From Lentimicrobium sp. L6 (GTDB taxonomy: Bacteria; Bacteroidota; Bacteroidia; Bacteroidales; UBA12170): 64,000 nucleotides of DNA. A program made the translations under genes and the position numbers. The notes under the pieces are model-generated. The model did no database searches. It was given only the letters and a program-made list of their open reading frames with translations, and was not told where the DNA came from. This document shows, piece after piece, positions 25,174 to 33,176 of this stretch. Positions within the stretch are counted from its first letter, which is position 1. The number at the start of each line of letters is the position of its first letter. Location of the stretch: contig NZ_JABKCA010000004.1 of NCBI RefSeq assembly GCF_013166655.1, positions 1-64,000 of the forward strand. The letters run 5' to 3'.

Positions 25174-26325
25174 TTAATAAATGTGATGTTCATTTTCCAT
25201 TTCTTCTGCATCTATTTTCTTCTTGTTCATCGATTTCCATGCATACCAAATATAAGCAAGAACGAATGGAACTAAAAGTGAAACATAGGACATAGCTACT
25301 AAGGTATAGTGACTACTTGAGCTATTATATATGGTTAGTGAACTTTGTATGTCGGTATATGAAGGATAATAGGCCGTGTGATTAAAGCCAGCCATTAAAA
25401 ATAAAGCAAACACAGTAAGAATAGTTCCTATACCTGCTGGCCATATTCCTTTTGAAGAACATTTGTGTACCAGAAAAGCTCGGGCGATTCCAGCTAAAAC
25501 CATTAATACTCCAATGATTAATAAGATGAATACCACAGGTATTTGAATCAGGTTATTGAAATATTTATAAGGTTCTAAACTGATCATTCCATTTTCACTA
25601 ACTGCAAAACCATCTTTCACCAAAATATTGATCAAGAAGAAGAGAAAAAGCACCACGAATGGAATGGCATTTTTTAGTATGTTTTCTCTAGAGCGTCTTA
25701 AAATGGAGTCGTCCTCAATGCTATTCATAAAATAGAGGAGGGCTAGCGTTCGGCTGAGGAAGAAGACAGCCAATCCTAGGCTTAAATTAATATAAGTATT
25801 ATAGTCAGTCAGGGTAAGAGCCAATTCGAGTCCTCTAAAAGGAGAATCCCAGAAACTTTGGTTGAGGTCGTTAATATGGAATGGTGAGCCAGTGAAAAAG
25901 GTAGCCACTGCAGTTCCTAAGAAGATAGGCGCTATAAGTCCATTGGCAAATAGAAAACCATTAAATACTTTTTTACCCAAGAAATTATTGGGTTTTGAGC
26001 GGTATTCATAGGAAACGGCTTGCACAATGAATGCAAATAAAATAATCATCCAAACCCAATAGGCACCACCAAAACTAGTGGAATAGAATAGGGGGAAGGA
26101 TGCGAAAAAAGCGCCACCAAAGGTCACTAAAGTGGTAAAAGTAAATTCCCACTTTCTGCCGAGTGTATTAATGAGCATACTTTTTTCTAGTTCCGTTTTC
26201 CCGATGCAATTAATAAGTGTTTGTCCGCCTTGTACAAATAGTAAGAATACCAATAAGGCCCCAAGTAATGCGTTGATAGCATACCAATAATGCTGTAATG
26301 TGATTAAGTCTAAATTTTCAAACAT
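25174..26325 (-). CDS. cydB: Cytochrome bd oxidase subunit II
   Basis: 383 residues with about nine hydrophobic helices. The N-terminal YWYAINALLGALLVFLLF and the GTAVATFFTGSPF region fit CydB. It pairs with CydA as the structural, haem-poor subunit of a quinol oxidase that reduces oxygen to water without proton pumping and functions at low oxygen. The C-terminal tail is charged (MNKKKIDAEEMENEHH). It starts 1 bp after the cydA stop. Confidence 0.92.
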   Translation of the reverse strand: MFENLDLITLQHYWYAINALLGALLVFLLFVQGGQTLINCIGKTELEKSMLINTLGRKWEFTFTTLVTFGGAFFASFPLFYSTSFGGAYWVWMIILFAFIVQAVSYEYRSKPNNFLGKKVFNGFLFANGLIAPIFLGTAVATFFTGSPFHINDLNQSFWDSPFRGLELALTLTDYNTYINLSLGLAVFFLSRTLALLYFMNSIEDDSILRRSRENILKNAIPFVVLFLFFLINILVKDGFAVSENGMISLEPYKYFNNLIQIPVVFILLIIGVLMVLAGIARAFLVHKCSSKGIWPAGIGTILTVFALFLMAGFNHTAYYPSYTDIQSSLTIYNSSSSHYTLVAMSYVSLLVPFVLAYIWYAWKSMNKKKIDAEEMENEHHIY

Positions 26326-26326
26326 C

Positions 26327-27886
26327 CTAATGTCCTCCTTCGTTTGGTCCGATATGAATTTGCTTTAGCATAATTTTTATCTCAGCAATAAGCAGTGCTG
26401 TAAATGTGATAAAGAAAAGTGCAAAGGTGATGATGACACTATTGCTGTCAATATTTGAAACAGCAGTCATGGTAGGCATTAAATCTTGTATCACCCAGGG
26501 TTGTCTTCCCATTTCTGCAATAATCCATCCGCTTTCTGAAGCCACATAGGCTAATGGCATGGTCCAAACCGCTAGCCATAAAAGCCAGCGCATTTGATGT
26601 AATTTTTCTTTGTATAAAAAGAATAGAACTACCATAAAAAGAACTAGAAAATGTCCTCCAAGTACCACCATAATATGGAAACTATAAAAGCTAAAAGGAA
26701 CACTTGGGATAATATCGTGTGGGTTATCAAAATAGCTATATCCAAAATAAGCAAAGTAATTATTGAGGAAGTCTTCGTCTTCAAATTGTGCTGTTAATTT
26801 GCTTATTTGAGCTTCGTTATTGTCTTTTTTGGCTAGTTTAAAGTCGGTGAGTGCTTGACGAGCAATTTTACCTCGTTCCATCTTTTCATAATAAGACATG
26901 ATGCCTTGTTCCTCATTGCCATGTACCAAATCGTGTATGCCAGCAACAAACGCATCTCCATCTAAGAAAGCCATATAACTTAAGGCACTAGGTATTTCTA
27001 TTTCGAAGAAGAAATCTTTCTTTTTGGCATTTTCTGGAATGGGATCGTCTTTTAGGATTCCAGCTGCAACCAAAGGAGCATGGTCTGTACCATAATATAG
27101 ACCTTCCATGGCTGCAAATTTCATGGGTTGTGATTTTGCTATTTCTCTGGCACTTTCATCTCCAGTTCCGATAGTTAACACACTGAAAATAAATCCAAAA
27201 ATAGCTGCCACAAGAATGCTTTTTTTGGCCAAAGCAGCTTCTCTATTTTTGAGTAGGTACCAAGCTGAAATTCCAAGAACGAATACTGCTGCTAAAATAT
27301 AGGAAGAGTATATGGTGTGTAAAAATTTATTGATGGCATTAGGATTAAATAATACTTCCCAGAAATTATTCATCTCCATGCGGGCTGTATCTGGGTTAAA
27401 GTTCATGCCTATTGGATTTTGCATCCATCCATTAGCGACTAAAATCCAGAGCGCAGATAAGTTGCTTCCTATGGCTGTTAACCAAGTTGCGGTAAGGTGG
27501 AATCCTTTACTCACTTTATTCCAACCAAAAAACATAATGGCGATAAAAGTAGATTCCATAAAGAAAGCCATAATTCCTTCAATGGCTAGTGGGGCTCCAA
27601 AAATATCTCCAACAAACCAAGAGTAGTTAGACCAATTGGTGCCAAATTCAAATTCTAATATGATACCAGTAGCTACTCCAATGGCAAAGTTAATTCCAAA
27701 AAGAGTCATCCAAAATTTGGTGATTTTTTTCCACTCTACGTTCCCCGTTTTTACATAGATGGTCTCCATGATGGCAATGATGAAAGTAATTCCGAGGGTG
27801 AGAGGTACAAAAAGCCAGTGATATAGGGCCGTGAGCGCAAACTGAGCTCTGGACCAATCAATTAATGTAAAATCAAATTGTTCCAT
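26327..27886 (-). CDS. cydA: Cytochrome bd oxidase subunit I
   Basis: 519 residues with nine predicted helices. The first helix His (ALYHWLFVPLTLG) is a haem ligand and the family signature GRQPWVIQDLMPT is present in the last third. The Q-loop between helices 6 and 7 is present and of moderate length. It oxidises menaquinol and binds haems b558, b595 and d. It is the second gene of DUF4492-cydA-cydB-microprotein, and the tight spacing indicates a single operon. Confidence 0.96.
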   Translation of the reverse strand: MEQFDFTLIDWSRAQFALTALYHWLFVPLTLGITFIIAIMETIYVKTGNVEWKKITKFWMTLFGINFAIGVATGIILEFEFGTNWSNYSWFVGDIFGAPLAIEGIMAFFMESTFIAIMFFGWNKVSKGFHLTATWLTAIGSNLSALWILVANGWMQNPIGMNFNPDTARMEMNNFWEVLFNPNAINKFLHTIYSSYILAAVFVLGISAWYLLKNREAALAKKSILVAAIFGFIFSVLTIGTGDESAREIAKSQPMKFAAMEGLYYGTDHAPLVAAGILKDDPIPENAKKKDFFFEIEIPSALSYMAFLDGDAFVAGIHDLVHGNEEQGIMSYYEKMERGKIARQALTDFKLAKKDNNEAQISKLTAQFEDEDFLNNYFAYFGYSYFDNPHDIIPSVPFSFYSFHIMVVLGGHFLVLFMVVLFFLYKEKLHQMRWLLWLAVWTMPLAYVASESGWIIAEMGRQPWVIQDLMPTMTAVSNIDSNSVIITFALFFITFTALLIAEIKIMLKQIHIGPNEGGH

Positions 27887-27889
27887 AAA

Positions 27890-28105
27890 TTATTTATTAG
27901 GCGTAGTTAATTGTTCCAAAACATAATCGCTTTTTTGCCGATTGTTTTCAAAGTGTGATCCCAAAAAATCACTAAAGAAAAAAAGTCTGAAGATGGCAAA
28001 CATGATGAATAGCTTGATGAATATAATGAGCCACAGATTTTTGCCCCAAGTCATGTCTCTATAGCCATCGATATAAAAACTAAAGATATTTTTAATTGTT
28101 TTCAT
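27890..28105 (-). CDS. DUF4492 small membrane protein preceding cydA
   Basis: 71 residues. A short amphipathic N-terminus (MKTIKNIFSFYIDGYRDM) leads into one hydrophobic helix (LWLIIFIKLFIMFAIFRLFFF) and a polar tail. It fits the DUF4492 family, which is repeatedly found directly upstream of cydAB in Bacteroidota. It is 3 bp from cydA, so it may be an assembly factor or accessory subunit of the oxidase. No experimental role is known to me. Confidence 0.85.
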   Translation of the reverse strand: MKTIKNIFSFYIDGYRDMTWGKNLWLIIFIKLFIMFAIFRLFFFSDFLGSHFENNRQKSDYVLEQLTTPNK

Positions 28106-28159
28106 AGTGCTTTTTTCTTTGTTGAATGATTAAATATCATTTTGGTATTCTGACACCTT

Positions 28160-28181
28160 AATATGAGAATTATCTCATATT
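28160..28181. promoter_or_regulatory. Palindromic operator at the cytochrome bd promoter
   Basis: AATATGAGA-ATTA-TCTCATATT: perfect 9-bp arms with a 4-bp spacer. A matching half-site TCTCATAT lies at 28207-28214. On the minus strand it falls 55 bp upstream of the DUF4492 start, just downstream of a TTTG -33 candidate, so it would cover the -7 region and suit a repressor. It could also affect the divergent kinase gene. Confidence 0.55.
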
Positions 28182-28338
28182 GAATTTACAAATATAATGA
28201 ACATAATCTCATATGGAAGATATCACTTCATTTTTTTTCAATTATTTATCGGTTTAATTGATAAGGGAAAATCTATAGTATTTGCTATACGCAAGAAAAA
28301 CAAAGTCTCAAATTCCATGAAATTTCTATATTTGAACA

Positions 28339-29358
28339 ATGATTCGCATAAATACAGAAATACTTATTTCAAAAGAATACCAAAATTGGCAATCGAAGGT
28401 GCCAGAACGGATTGAAGTATTAAACTCTGGTTCAGCTTCTAGTCGTCATTATTTTCGTTTATATTCTGGTGACAAAACAATAATAGCCACCTACAGCACA
28501 GATATAAGAGAGAATGAAGCTTTTTTTTATTTGGCTGATTATTTCCGACAAAAAGGAATTCGTATTCCTGAAGTATATTATATTTCGGAGGATCGCTATG
28601 TTTATTTACAGCAAGATATTGGGGATTTAAATTTACTCAATTACTTGAAATCTGAAGGGTTAACCACTGGAACTAAGCAATATTATAAGGAGAGCTTGGA
28701 AATGCTCATGAAAATGCAATTAGGTGCTCGTGAACTCGACTACTCAAAATGCTATCCTCGCGCTTCTTTTGATGAGCAGTCGATAATTTGGGATCTCAAC
28801 TATTTTAAGTATTACTTCCTTAAAGTTTCAGGAGTTGAATTTGATGAACAATTATTGGAGGATAATTTTCAGTTTTTGGCTCAAGATTTGGCGATAAATG
28901 AATTGGAACCTTATTTTATGTTTAGAGATTTTCAAGCTCGAAATATTCATATACATAAAGGGGAAGTTTGGTTTATCGATTTTCAAGGAGGTAGGAGAGG
29001 CCCCATGCTTTATGATCTGGCTAGTCTATTATATCAGGCCTCCGCTAACTTGCCCAATGCCTTTAGAAAGCAATGTTTAGATGACTACTTTATGCTCTGT
29101 ACACCAGAAATAAGTCAGAATAGGATGGATTTCGATAATAATTTCAAAAAAATCCTTTTAATACGCATTGTTCAAACACTTGGAGCCTATGGATTTAGAG
29201 GATTGATAGAAGGAAAGCCCTATTTTAAAAACAGCATTCCCAATGCTCTGGATAACCTGCAAAGACTACTGGTACAGATGGGCGGTGATGATAAAATATC
29301 CTATTTTTTAAAGATATTAGCTGATGTTGTGCAAATAAAAAATAATTTTGAAAATTAA
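28339..29358 (+). CDS. Aminoglycoside-phosphotransferase-fold sugar kinase (AmgK-like)
   Basis: 339 residues with the APH kinase fold. SASSRHYFRLYSGDKTIIATYS is the glycine/Ser-rich nucleotide region and lysine-like strand (shown here only to mark its start), FRDFQARNIHIHKG is a variant Brenner motif with FRDFQARN, and WFIDFQGGRRGPMLYDLASLL carries the metal-binding IDFQ. It resembles the anomeric MurNAc/GlcNAc kinase AmgK more than antibiotic-modifying enzymes. A Bacteroidota -7 box TATATTTG (28327-28334) ends 4 bp before the ATG, so the mRNA may be nearly leaderless. It is 9 bp from a RapZ-C gene, a pairing I recall as common in this phylum. Confidence 0.75.
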   Translation: MIRINTEILISKEYQNWQSKVPERIEVLNSGSASSRHYFRLYSGDKTIIATYSTDIRENEAFFYLADYFRQKGIRIPEVYYISEDRYVYLQQDIGDLNLLNYLKSEGLTTGTKQYYKESLEMLMKMQLGARELDYSKCYPRASFDEQSIIWDLNYFKYYFLKVSGVEFDEQLLEDNFQFLAQDLAINELEPYFMFRDFQARNIHIHKGEVWFIDFQGGRRGPMLYDLASLLYQASANLPNAFRKQCLDDYFMLCTPEISQNRMDFDNNFKKILLIRIVQTLGAYGFRGLIEGKPYFKNSIPNALDNLQRLLVQMGGDDKISYFLKILADVVQIKNNFEN

Positions 29359-29367
29359 TTCTAGAAG

Positions 29368-29781
29368 ATGTTAAAGATAAAAGTCAATAGTTTTTCATTT
29401 ATATATGGAAGTATTCCTACCGACCCCAATAATGGAGGAGGTTTTGTTTTTGATTGTCGTGCTTTACCAAATCCTGGCAGGTACGACGAGTACAAAAGTT
29501 TAACAGGAATGGACGAGCCAGTGGTGGATTATCTCCTTAAAGAAAAAGAAGTGCATAGCTTTTTAGAGCAAGTCTATACCCTGGTTGAGCAATCTGTTGA
29601 CAAGTACCTAGAACGTGGCTTTACTGATTTAATGGTAAACTTTGGTTGTACTGGAGGTCAGCATCGTTCTGTTTTTGGAGCAGAGCAATTGAGCCAACAT
29701 TTAGCCGATAAATACGATGATGTATTGATTGTAGTTCGTCATTTGGCAAGAGAAGCAGCCGAAAATCAAAAGACGAGCTAG
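29368..29781 (+). CDS. Stand-alone RapZ C-terminal domain protein
   Basis: 137 residues covering only the C-terminal domain of the RNase adaptor RapZ: FVFDCRALPNPGR, DEPVVDYLL, and the signature NFGCTGGQHRSV followed by VVRHLARE. The N-terminal P-loop kinase domain of RapZ is absent. In E. coli this half binds glucosamine-6-phosphate and contacts RNA and RNase E. Coupled to a sugar kinase, it may act as an amino-sugar sensor. The stop overlaps the GTG of the next gene. Confidence 0.88.
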   Translation: MLKIKVNSFSFIYGSIPTDPNNGGGFVFDCRALPNPGRYDEYKSLTGMDEPVVDYLLKEKEVHSFLEQVYTLVEQSVDKYLERGFTDLMVNFGCTGGQHRSVFGAEQLSQHLADKYDDVLIVVRHLAREAAENQKTS

Positions 29782-30425
29782 TGGAGGTTACAAGCGATTT
29801 ATTACAAAAGAAAAAGCGAACGCTTTGGATTAACTTTTTAGTGATATTCGCTACTTGGGTGCCCTTTGTTTTCATTAGTATATTGTCTAACTCGATTACT
29901 CTAATAGCCCAAATGCTGATGGGAGGAGCTCAATCCCTATCTGTCTTCCTCAGTTTACGTACCGCTCAAAAATCGGTTAAAAAGCAAGAGGTTTTGATAA
30001 AAAAGGAAGTTTTTAATGCCAGAATTATGGTATTTGTATTTTTTGTTTCTTTTATTGTAGTTTCCTTTATTGCCATTAAAAGATTTTTTCACCCTAAAGA
30101 ATTGGAGTTTTATGCTTCCATGGCTGGAGTCTTTGGAAATACAATTGCTGTTTTTGTAAATTTTTACCAATGGCGCAAAAATTTAAAAATAAGTAAAGAA
30201 GCTTTTTCTCCCGTTATGGAAAGTCAATGGACCTTATTCCGTATAAAAACCTTTACTGCTTTAACTGCAGTGATAAGCATTTTGGTTTATTATTTTGTAC
30301 CTAGTGTTATTATTCATGATTATGTGGATCCAGCCTTCTCTATTGCACTCGCAAGTTTGATACTTTATTCCGCTATTTCTTTGCTTCGTAAAGCTCGATT
30401 TGGTGGTGGAAAAGTTAATAATTAG
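29781..30425 (+). CDS. Membrane protein resembling the cation diffusion facilitator fold
   Basis: 214 residues from a GTG start that overlaps the RapZ-C stop (TAGTG). Roughly six hydrophobic segments are present. ILSNSITLIAQMLMGGAQSLSVFLSLR resembles in layout the first CDF helices (start of that string given for orientation), but I do not see the paired Asp/His metal ligands, so it may be an inactive or different transporter. There is no C-terminal cytoplasmic CDF domain. Translational coupling to the kinase/RapZ-C pair suggests a common function. Confidence 0.5.
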   Translation: MEVTSDLLQKKKRTLWINFLVIFATWVPFVFISILSNSITLIAQMLMGGAQSLSVFLSLRTAQKSVKKQEVLIKKEVFNARIMVFVFFVSFIVVSFIAIKRFFHPKELEFYASMAGVFGNTIAVFVNFYQWRKNLKISKEAFSPVMESQWTLFRIKTFTALTAVISILVYYFVPSVIIHDYVDPAFSIALASLILYSAISLLRKARFGGGKVNN

Positions 30426-30862
30426 ATTTCTTGAAGGTTCACGTTTCTAAAATTAGAATAGCGATAATGTACTGTATATTAGGCTTTTAATGTGTTAAAG
30501 GTAATTGATACTGGTGCTTATTGAGAATGGTAGCAATAGGTTCTGATGTTAATTATAGTTGGGAATTGTTAGGTACTGAAAAGAACTTATTTAGCTATTT
30601 CTTTTACTTCAAATGATCCTATAAACTTTCTTTTATTAGAAAATTGTTTTTCTTTGATACTAAAAATCTATTGTATTTCGATTTAAAGCATGATATGTAA
30701 TAAAGGTCCAATTTGGTTAGTCAGTATTAATGGAAAAAGGTTTCATAGCTAAATAATTAACAGGTATAAAGAAAGCCTTTCAAACAAATTAATATTTAAA
30801 AGGCTAAGATTATAATAAATTTCTCAAGATCAGTGTTGCAAATTTTTGAGAAAAATGATTGC
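30426..30862. other. Intergenic region before the SRP RNA gene
   Basis: About 440 bp, AT-rich, stops in all frames. No gene, repeat or clear hairpin noticed before the SRP RNA terminator at 30865. Confidence 0.5.
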
Positions 30863-30864
30863 AC

Positions 30865-30887
30865 AAAAAAAAGGGCAAGCTACTTGC
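30865..30887 (-). terminator. Terminator at the 3' end of the SRP RNA
   Basis: On the minus strand GCAAG-TAG-CTTGC followed by CC and a T-run forms a short hairpin terminator at the end of the RNA. Confidence 0.6.
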
Positions 30888-30971
30888 ATCGCACTGCTAC
30901 AACTTCATACCCTTGCTACGTTCCCGTCCTGGGGGAGTTCTGAAGGAGCTAGTCGTACAAGACTTACCCAG
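30873..30971 (-). ncRNA. ffs: Signal recognition particle RNA (4.5S type)
   Basis: Read on the minus strand the apical part CCCCCAGGACGGGAACGTAG followed by CAAGGGTA matches the bacterial SRP RNA core, where the symmetric and asymmetric loops that bind Ffh lie. Flanking segments pair into a long rod. Length is about 100 nt, the compact type lacking an Alu domain. A Bacteroidota promoter lies immediately upstream and a terminator downstream, so it is an independent transcript. The RNA targets nascent membrane proteins with Ffh. Confidence 0.85.
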
Positions 30972-30974
30972 CTG

Positions 30975-31007
30975 CAAAAGTACAAATGTTTTTATATTTT
31001 TCGCAAA
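30975..31007 (-). promoter_or_regulatory. Bacteroidota-type promoter of the SRP RNA
   Basis: On the minus strand TTTG (31004-31007) and TACTTTTG (30975-30982) are separated by 21 bp and match -33 TTTG / -7 TAnnTTTG. Transcription would begin within a few bases of 30970. Confidence 0.7.
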
Positions 31008-31094
31008 TAAAAACTAACATTTTTTTAATTGTAATCTGATCAGATAGTTGTAGCTAATTTTTCTTAAAATAGAGTCCTCTCTTCAGCTTTTTTA

Positions 31095-31102
31095 TACCTT
31101 TG
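31095..31102 (+). promoter_or_regulatory. -7 box upstream of the RseC gene
   Basis: TACCTTTG matches TAnnTTTG 23 bp before the ATG. I see no good -33 element. Confidence 0.4.
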
Positions 31103-31125
31103 CCAGCACCAAAAAAAACATTTAA

Positions 31126-31551
31126 ATGTCAGAAAAAATCGGTGATCAAATACAGCATGATGGTATTATCACTCTAGTAGAGCCTGATAAACTCTCTGTG
31201 AGTATTATTTCAATGGCAACTTGTGCTTCTTGTCAGGTGAAAGGAGCTTGTTCTGCTTCCGATATGAAGGAGAAAATAGTTGAGGTGAAGCCACATACCA
31301 ACCAAGACTATAAGGTTGGTGATAAAGTGATTATTGCTATTGATCAGAAAGTTGGAACCTGGGCGGTCCTATTTGGATATGTGTTTCCGCTAATTATAGT
31401 AGTGGTGGCTTTAATTATTTTTACTAACCTCATTGAAGATGAAGGTCTGGCTGGATTGATTTCTATTGCACTATTAGCTCCCTATTATGCTATTTTGTAT
31501 TTTACTAGAAAGCGAATGGCGAATAATTTTGAATTTAAACTTTTGAAATAA
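31126..31551 (+). CDS. SoxR-reducing system RseC-family membrane protein
   Basis: 141 residues. The N-terminal cytoplasmic domain has the RseC/MucC cysteines (MATCASCQVKGACSAS) and two membrane helices follow (about 80-100 and 107-125). In Bacteroidota such genes normally stand in front of rnfBCDGEA, where the protein is thought to tune redox control. Here it is followed at zero spacing by an acyl-CoA reductase instead, and no rnf gene is in the window. Confidence 0.85.
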   Translation: MSEKIGDQIQHDGIITLVEPDKLSVSIISMATCASCQVKGACSASDMKEKIVEVKPHTNQDYKVGDKVIIAIDQKVGTWAVLFGYVFPLIIVVVALIIFTNLIEDEGLAGLISIALLAPYYAILYFTRKRMANNFEFKLLK

Positions 31552-32637
31552 ATGATAGCATTAGAAACACGAATCGCTGCTTTTTCTAAGGTGGGCGCTT
31601 TTTTAAGATTATTATTAGATAATAACATGAAGCCACTGAAACTGGAGGAGCTTAAAAAATGGAACGATCAAGTGGGTACCGTCATACAGCTTCAGGATGA
31701 GTTATTAGACTATTTTGAGCATGCTCATCATTATAATGGTTGGTTTACTCAAGAGTTTGTGAGGATGGCCTTGCAAGACTGGTCAGAGGCATTAAGAAGA
31801 GATAGAATGCAGCGTTGGTTGAAACCCTATCCTTTTAAAAAGGATTACGAGCAAAAAAAAGTAGGGGTAGTCATGGCTGGTAATCTCCCTTTAGTTGGGT
31901 TCCATGATTATTTAAGTGTTCTCTTGTCAGGACATCAATTGATAGCCAAATTAAGCTCCGATGATGCCCATTTGCTTCCATTATTAAATCAGATACTTGG
32001 AGTGGTTGATCCCGAATTGGCTAGTCAAGCCTACTTTACTAAAGGACAACTTGAAAACTTTGATGCTGTTATTGCGACTGGCTCTAATAATACTGCTCGA
32101 TATTTTGAATACTATTTTAGTAAGTATCCTCATATCATCAGAAAAAACAGGAATGGAATTGCAGTCCTTGATGGTATGGAAACTGAGCAAGAGCTTTTTG
32201 CTTTGTCCAAGGATATTATGAGTTATTTTGGTTTGGGTTGTAGAAGTGTTTCCAAGTTATATGTCCCAATAGGATATGAGCTGCGCTCATTATTTGAGGC
32301 TATGGAGTCTTATAAACATTTCGAACATCATAATAAATATTATAATAATTACGAATATAATAAAGCCATATATTTGGTAAATAAGGTTATGCATCGTGAT
32401 AATGGGTTTCTATTAGTAAAGAAAGACCTTTCACTTGCCTCTCCAATTTCTGTTCTTCATTATGAGGAATATAATTCCTTGTCTGAATTAAAAGAATATC
32501 TGGAGCTTAAAAAAGATGAAATTCAATGCATCATTGGACATCAAAATGAGTTTTTTGACTTTGGCCAAGGACAGCATCCAGCGCTTAATGATTATGCAGA
32601 TGGGGTAGATACTATGGCTTTTTTAGTTGCTTTATAG
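31552..32637 (+). CDS. LuxC-type acyl-CoA reductase family protein
   Basis: 361 residues with the aldehyde-dehydrogenase-like fold of the LuxC family. GVVMAGNLPLVGFHDYLSVL, LIAKLSSDDAHLLP and IATGSNNTARYFEYYFS are characteristic, and GLGCRSVSKLYVP contains the expected catalytic cysteine. It reduces fatty acyl-CoA or acyl-ACP to aldehyde. The ATG directly follows the RseC stop, so the genes are co-transcribed. Its physiological product in non-luminous Bacteroidota is unclear. Confidence 0.85.
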   Translation: MIALETRIAAFSKVGAFLRLLLDNNMKPLKLEELKKWNDQVGTVIQLQDELLDYFEHAHHYNGWFTQEFVRMALQDWSEALRRDRMQRWLKPYPFKKDYEQKKVGVVMAGNLPLVGFHDYLSVLLSGHQLIAKLSSDDAHLLPLLNQILGVVDPELASQAYFTKGQLENFDAVIATGSNNTARYFEYYFSKYPHIIRKNRNGIAVLDGMETEQELFALSKDIMSYFGLGCRSVSKLYVPIGYELRSLFEAMESYKHFEHHNKYYNNYEYNKAIYLVNKVMHRDNGFLLVKKDLSLASPISVLHYEEYNSLSELKEYLELKKDEIQCIIGHQNEFFDFGQGQHPALNDYADGVDTMAFLVAL

Positions 32638-32730
32638 TTGAAAATACCAATGTTTTCAATAAAAAGAAAAGACTTTGAAATTAATACGTAAAAAAACTTG
32701 AAAAATATTTTTATTTTAACTGAAATTATA

Positions 32731-32738
32731 TACTTTTG
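32731..32738 (+). promoter_or_regulatory. -7 box of the rpmE2 promoter
   Basis: TACTTTTG fits TAnnTTTG, 30 bp before the L31 ATG. The -33 element is not obvious. Confidence 0.5.
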
Positions 32739-32768
32739 CACACCGAAAATATTAAGGAGAAAAAAGAA

Positions 32769-33023
32769 ATGAGAAAAGATATCCATCCAAAGGAATACAG
32801 ATTTGTAGTATTTAAAGATATGTCAAACGGTTATGCATTTTTAACTAAATCTGCTGCCAAAACTAAAGAAACTATTGAGTTCGAAGATGGAAAAGAATAT
32901 CCATTGATTAAGCTTGATATTTCAAACCAGTCTCACCCATTTTACACTGGTAAGATGAAGTTAGTGGATTCAGCTGGTCGTATCGATAAGTTCAAAAATA
33001 AATACAAGAAACACCTTAAGTAA
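32769..33023 (+). CDS. rpmE2: 50S ribosomal protein L31 type B
   Basis: 84 residues from the ATG at 32769; an AAGGAG ribosome-binding site at 32755-32760 decides this start over one 33 bp upstream. It opens MRKDIHPKEYRFVVFKDMSN and contains SHPFYTGKMKLVDSAGRIDK, as in L31. The zinc-binding CxxC pairs of type A L31 are absent, so this is the zinc-independent form. Monocistronic, followed by a terminator. Confidence 0.95.
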   Translation: MRKDIHPKEYRFVVFKDMSNGYAFLTKSAAKTKETIEFEDGKEYPLIKLDISNQSHPFYTGKMKLVDSAGRIDKFKNKYKKHLK

Positions 33024-33045
33024 TTCTTGTTTTAAGATATTTGAT

Positions 33046-33075
33046 AAAGCCCATTTCTTCGGAGATTGGGCTTTT
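33046..33075 (+). terminator. Terminator after rpmE2
   Basis: AAAGCCCA and TGGGCTTT pair around a 13-nt loop and end in TTTT. Confidence 0.7.
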
Positions 33076-33176
33076 CATATTTAATGTTTTTTCACAAAAT
33101 ATTCTTTGAAATGCCATAAATAATGCTTATTATTGTATAAACAGAAGTAGAGTTATAAATATTTAATAATCAATAT

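Noticed and set aside
28197-28415. Plus-strand ORF overlapping the cyd operator and the kinase start
   Set aside because: Overlaps the operator half-site and reads across the kinase start in another frame; composition not protein-like.
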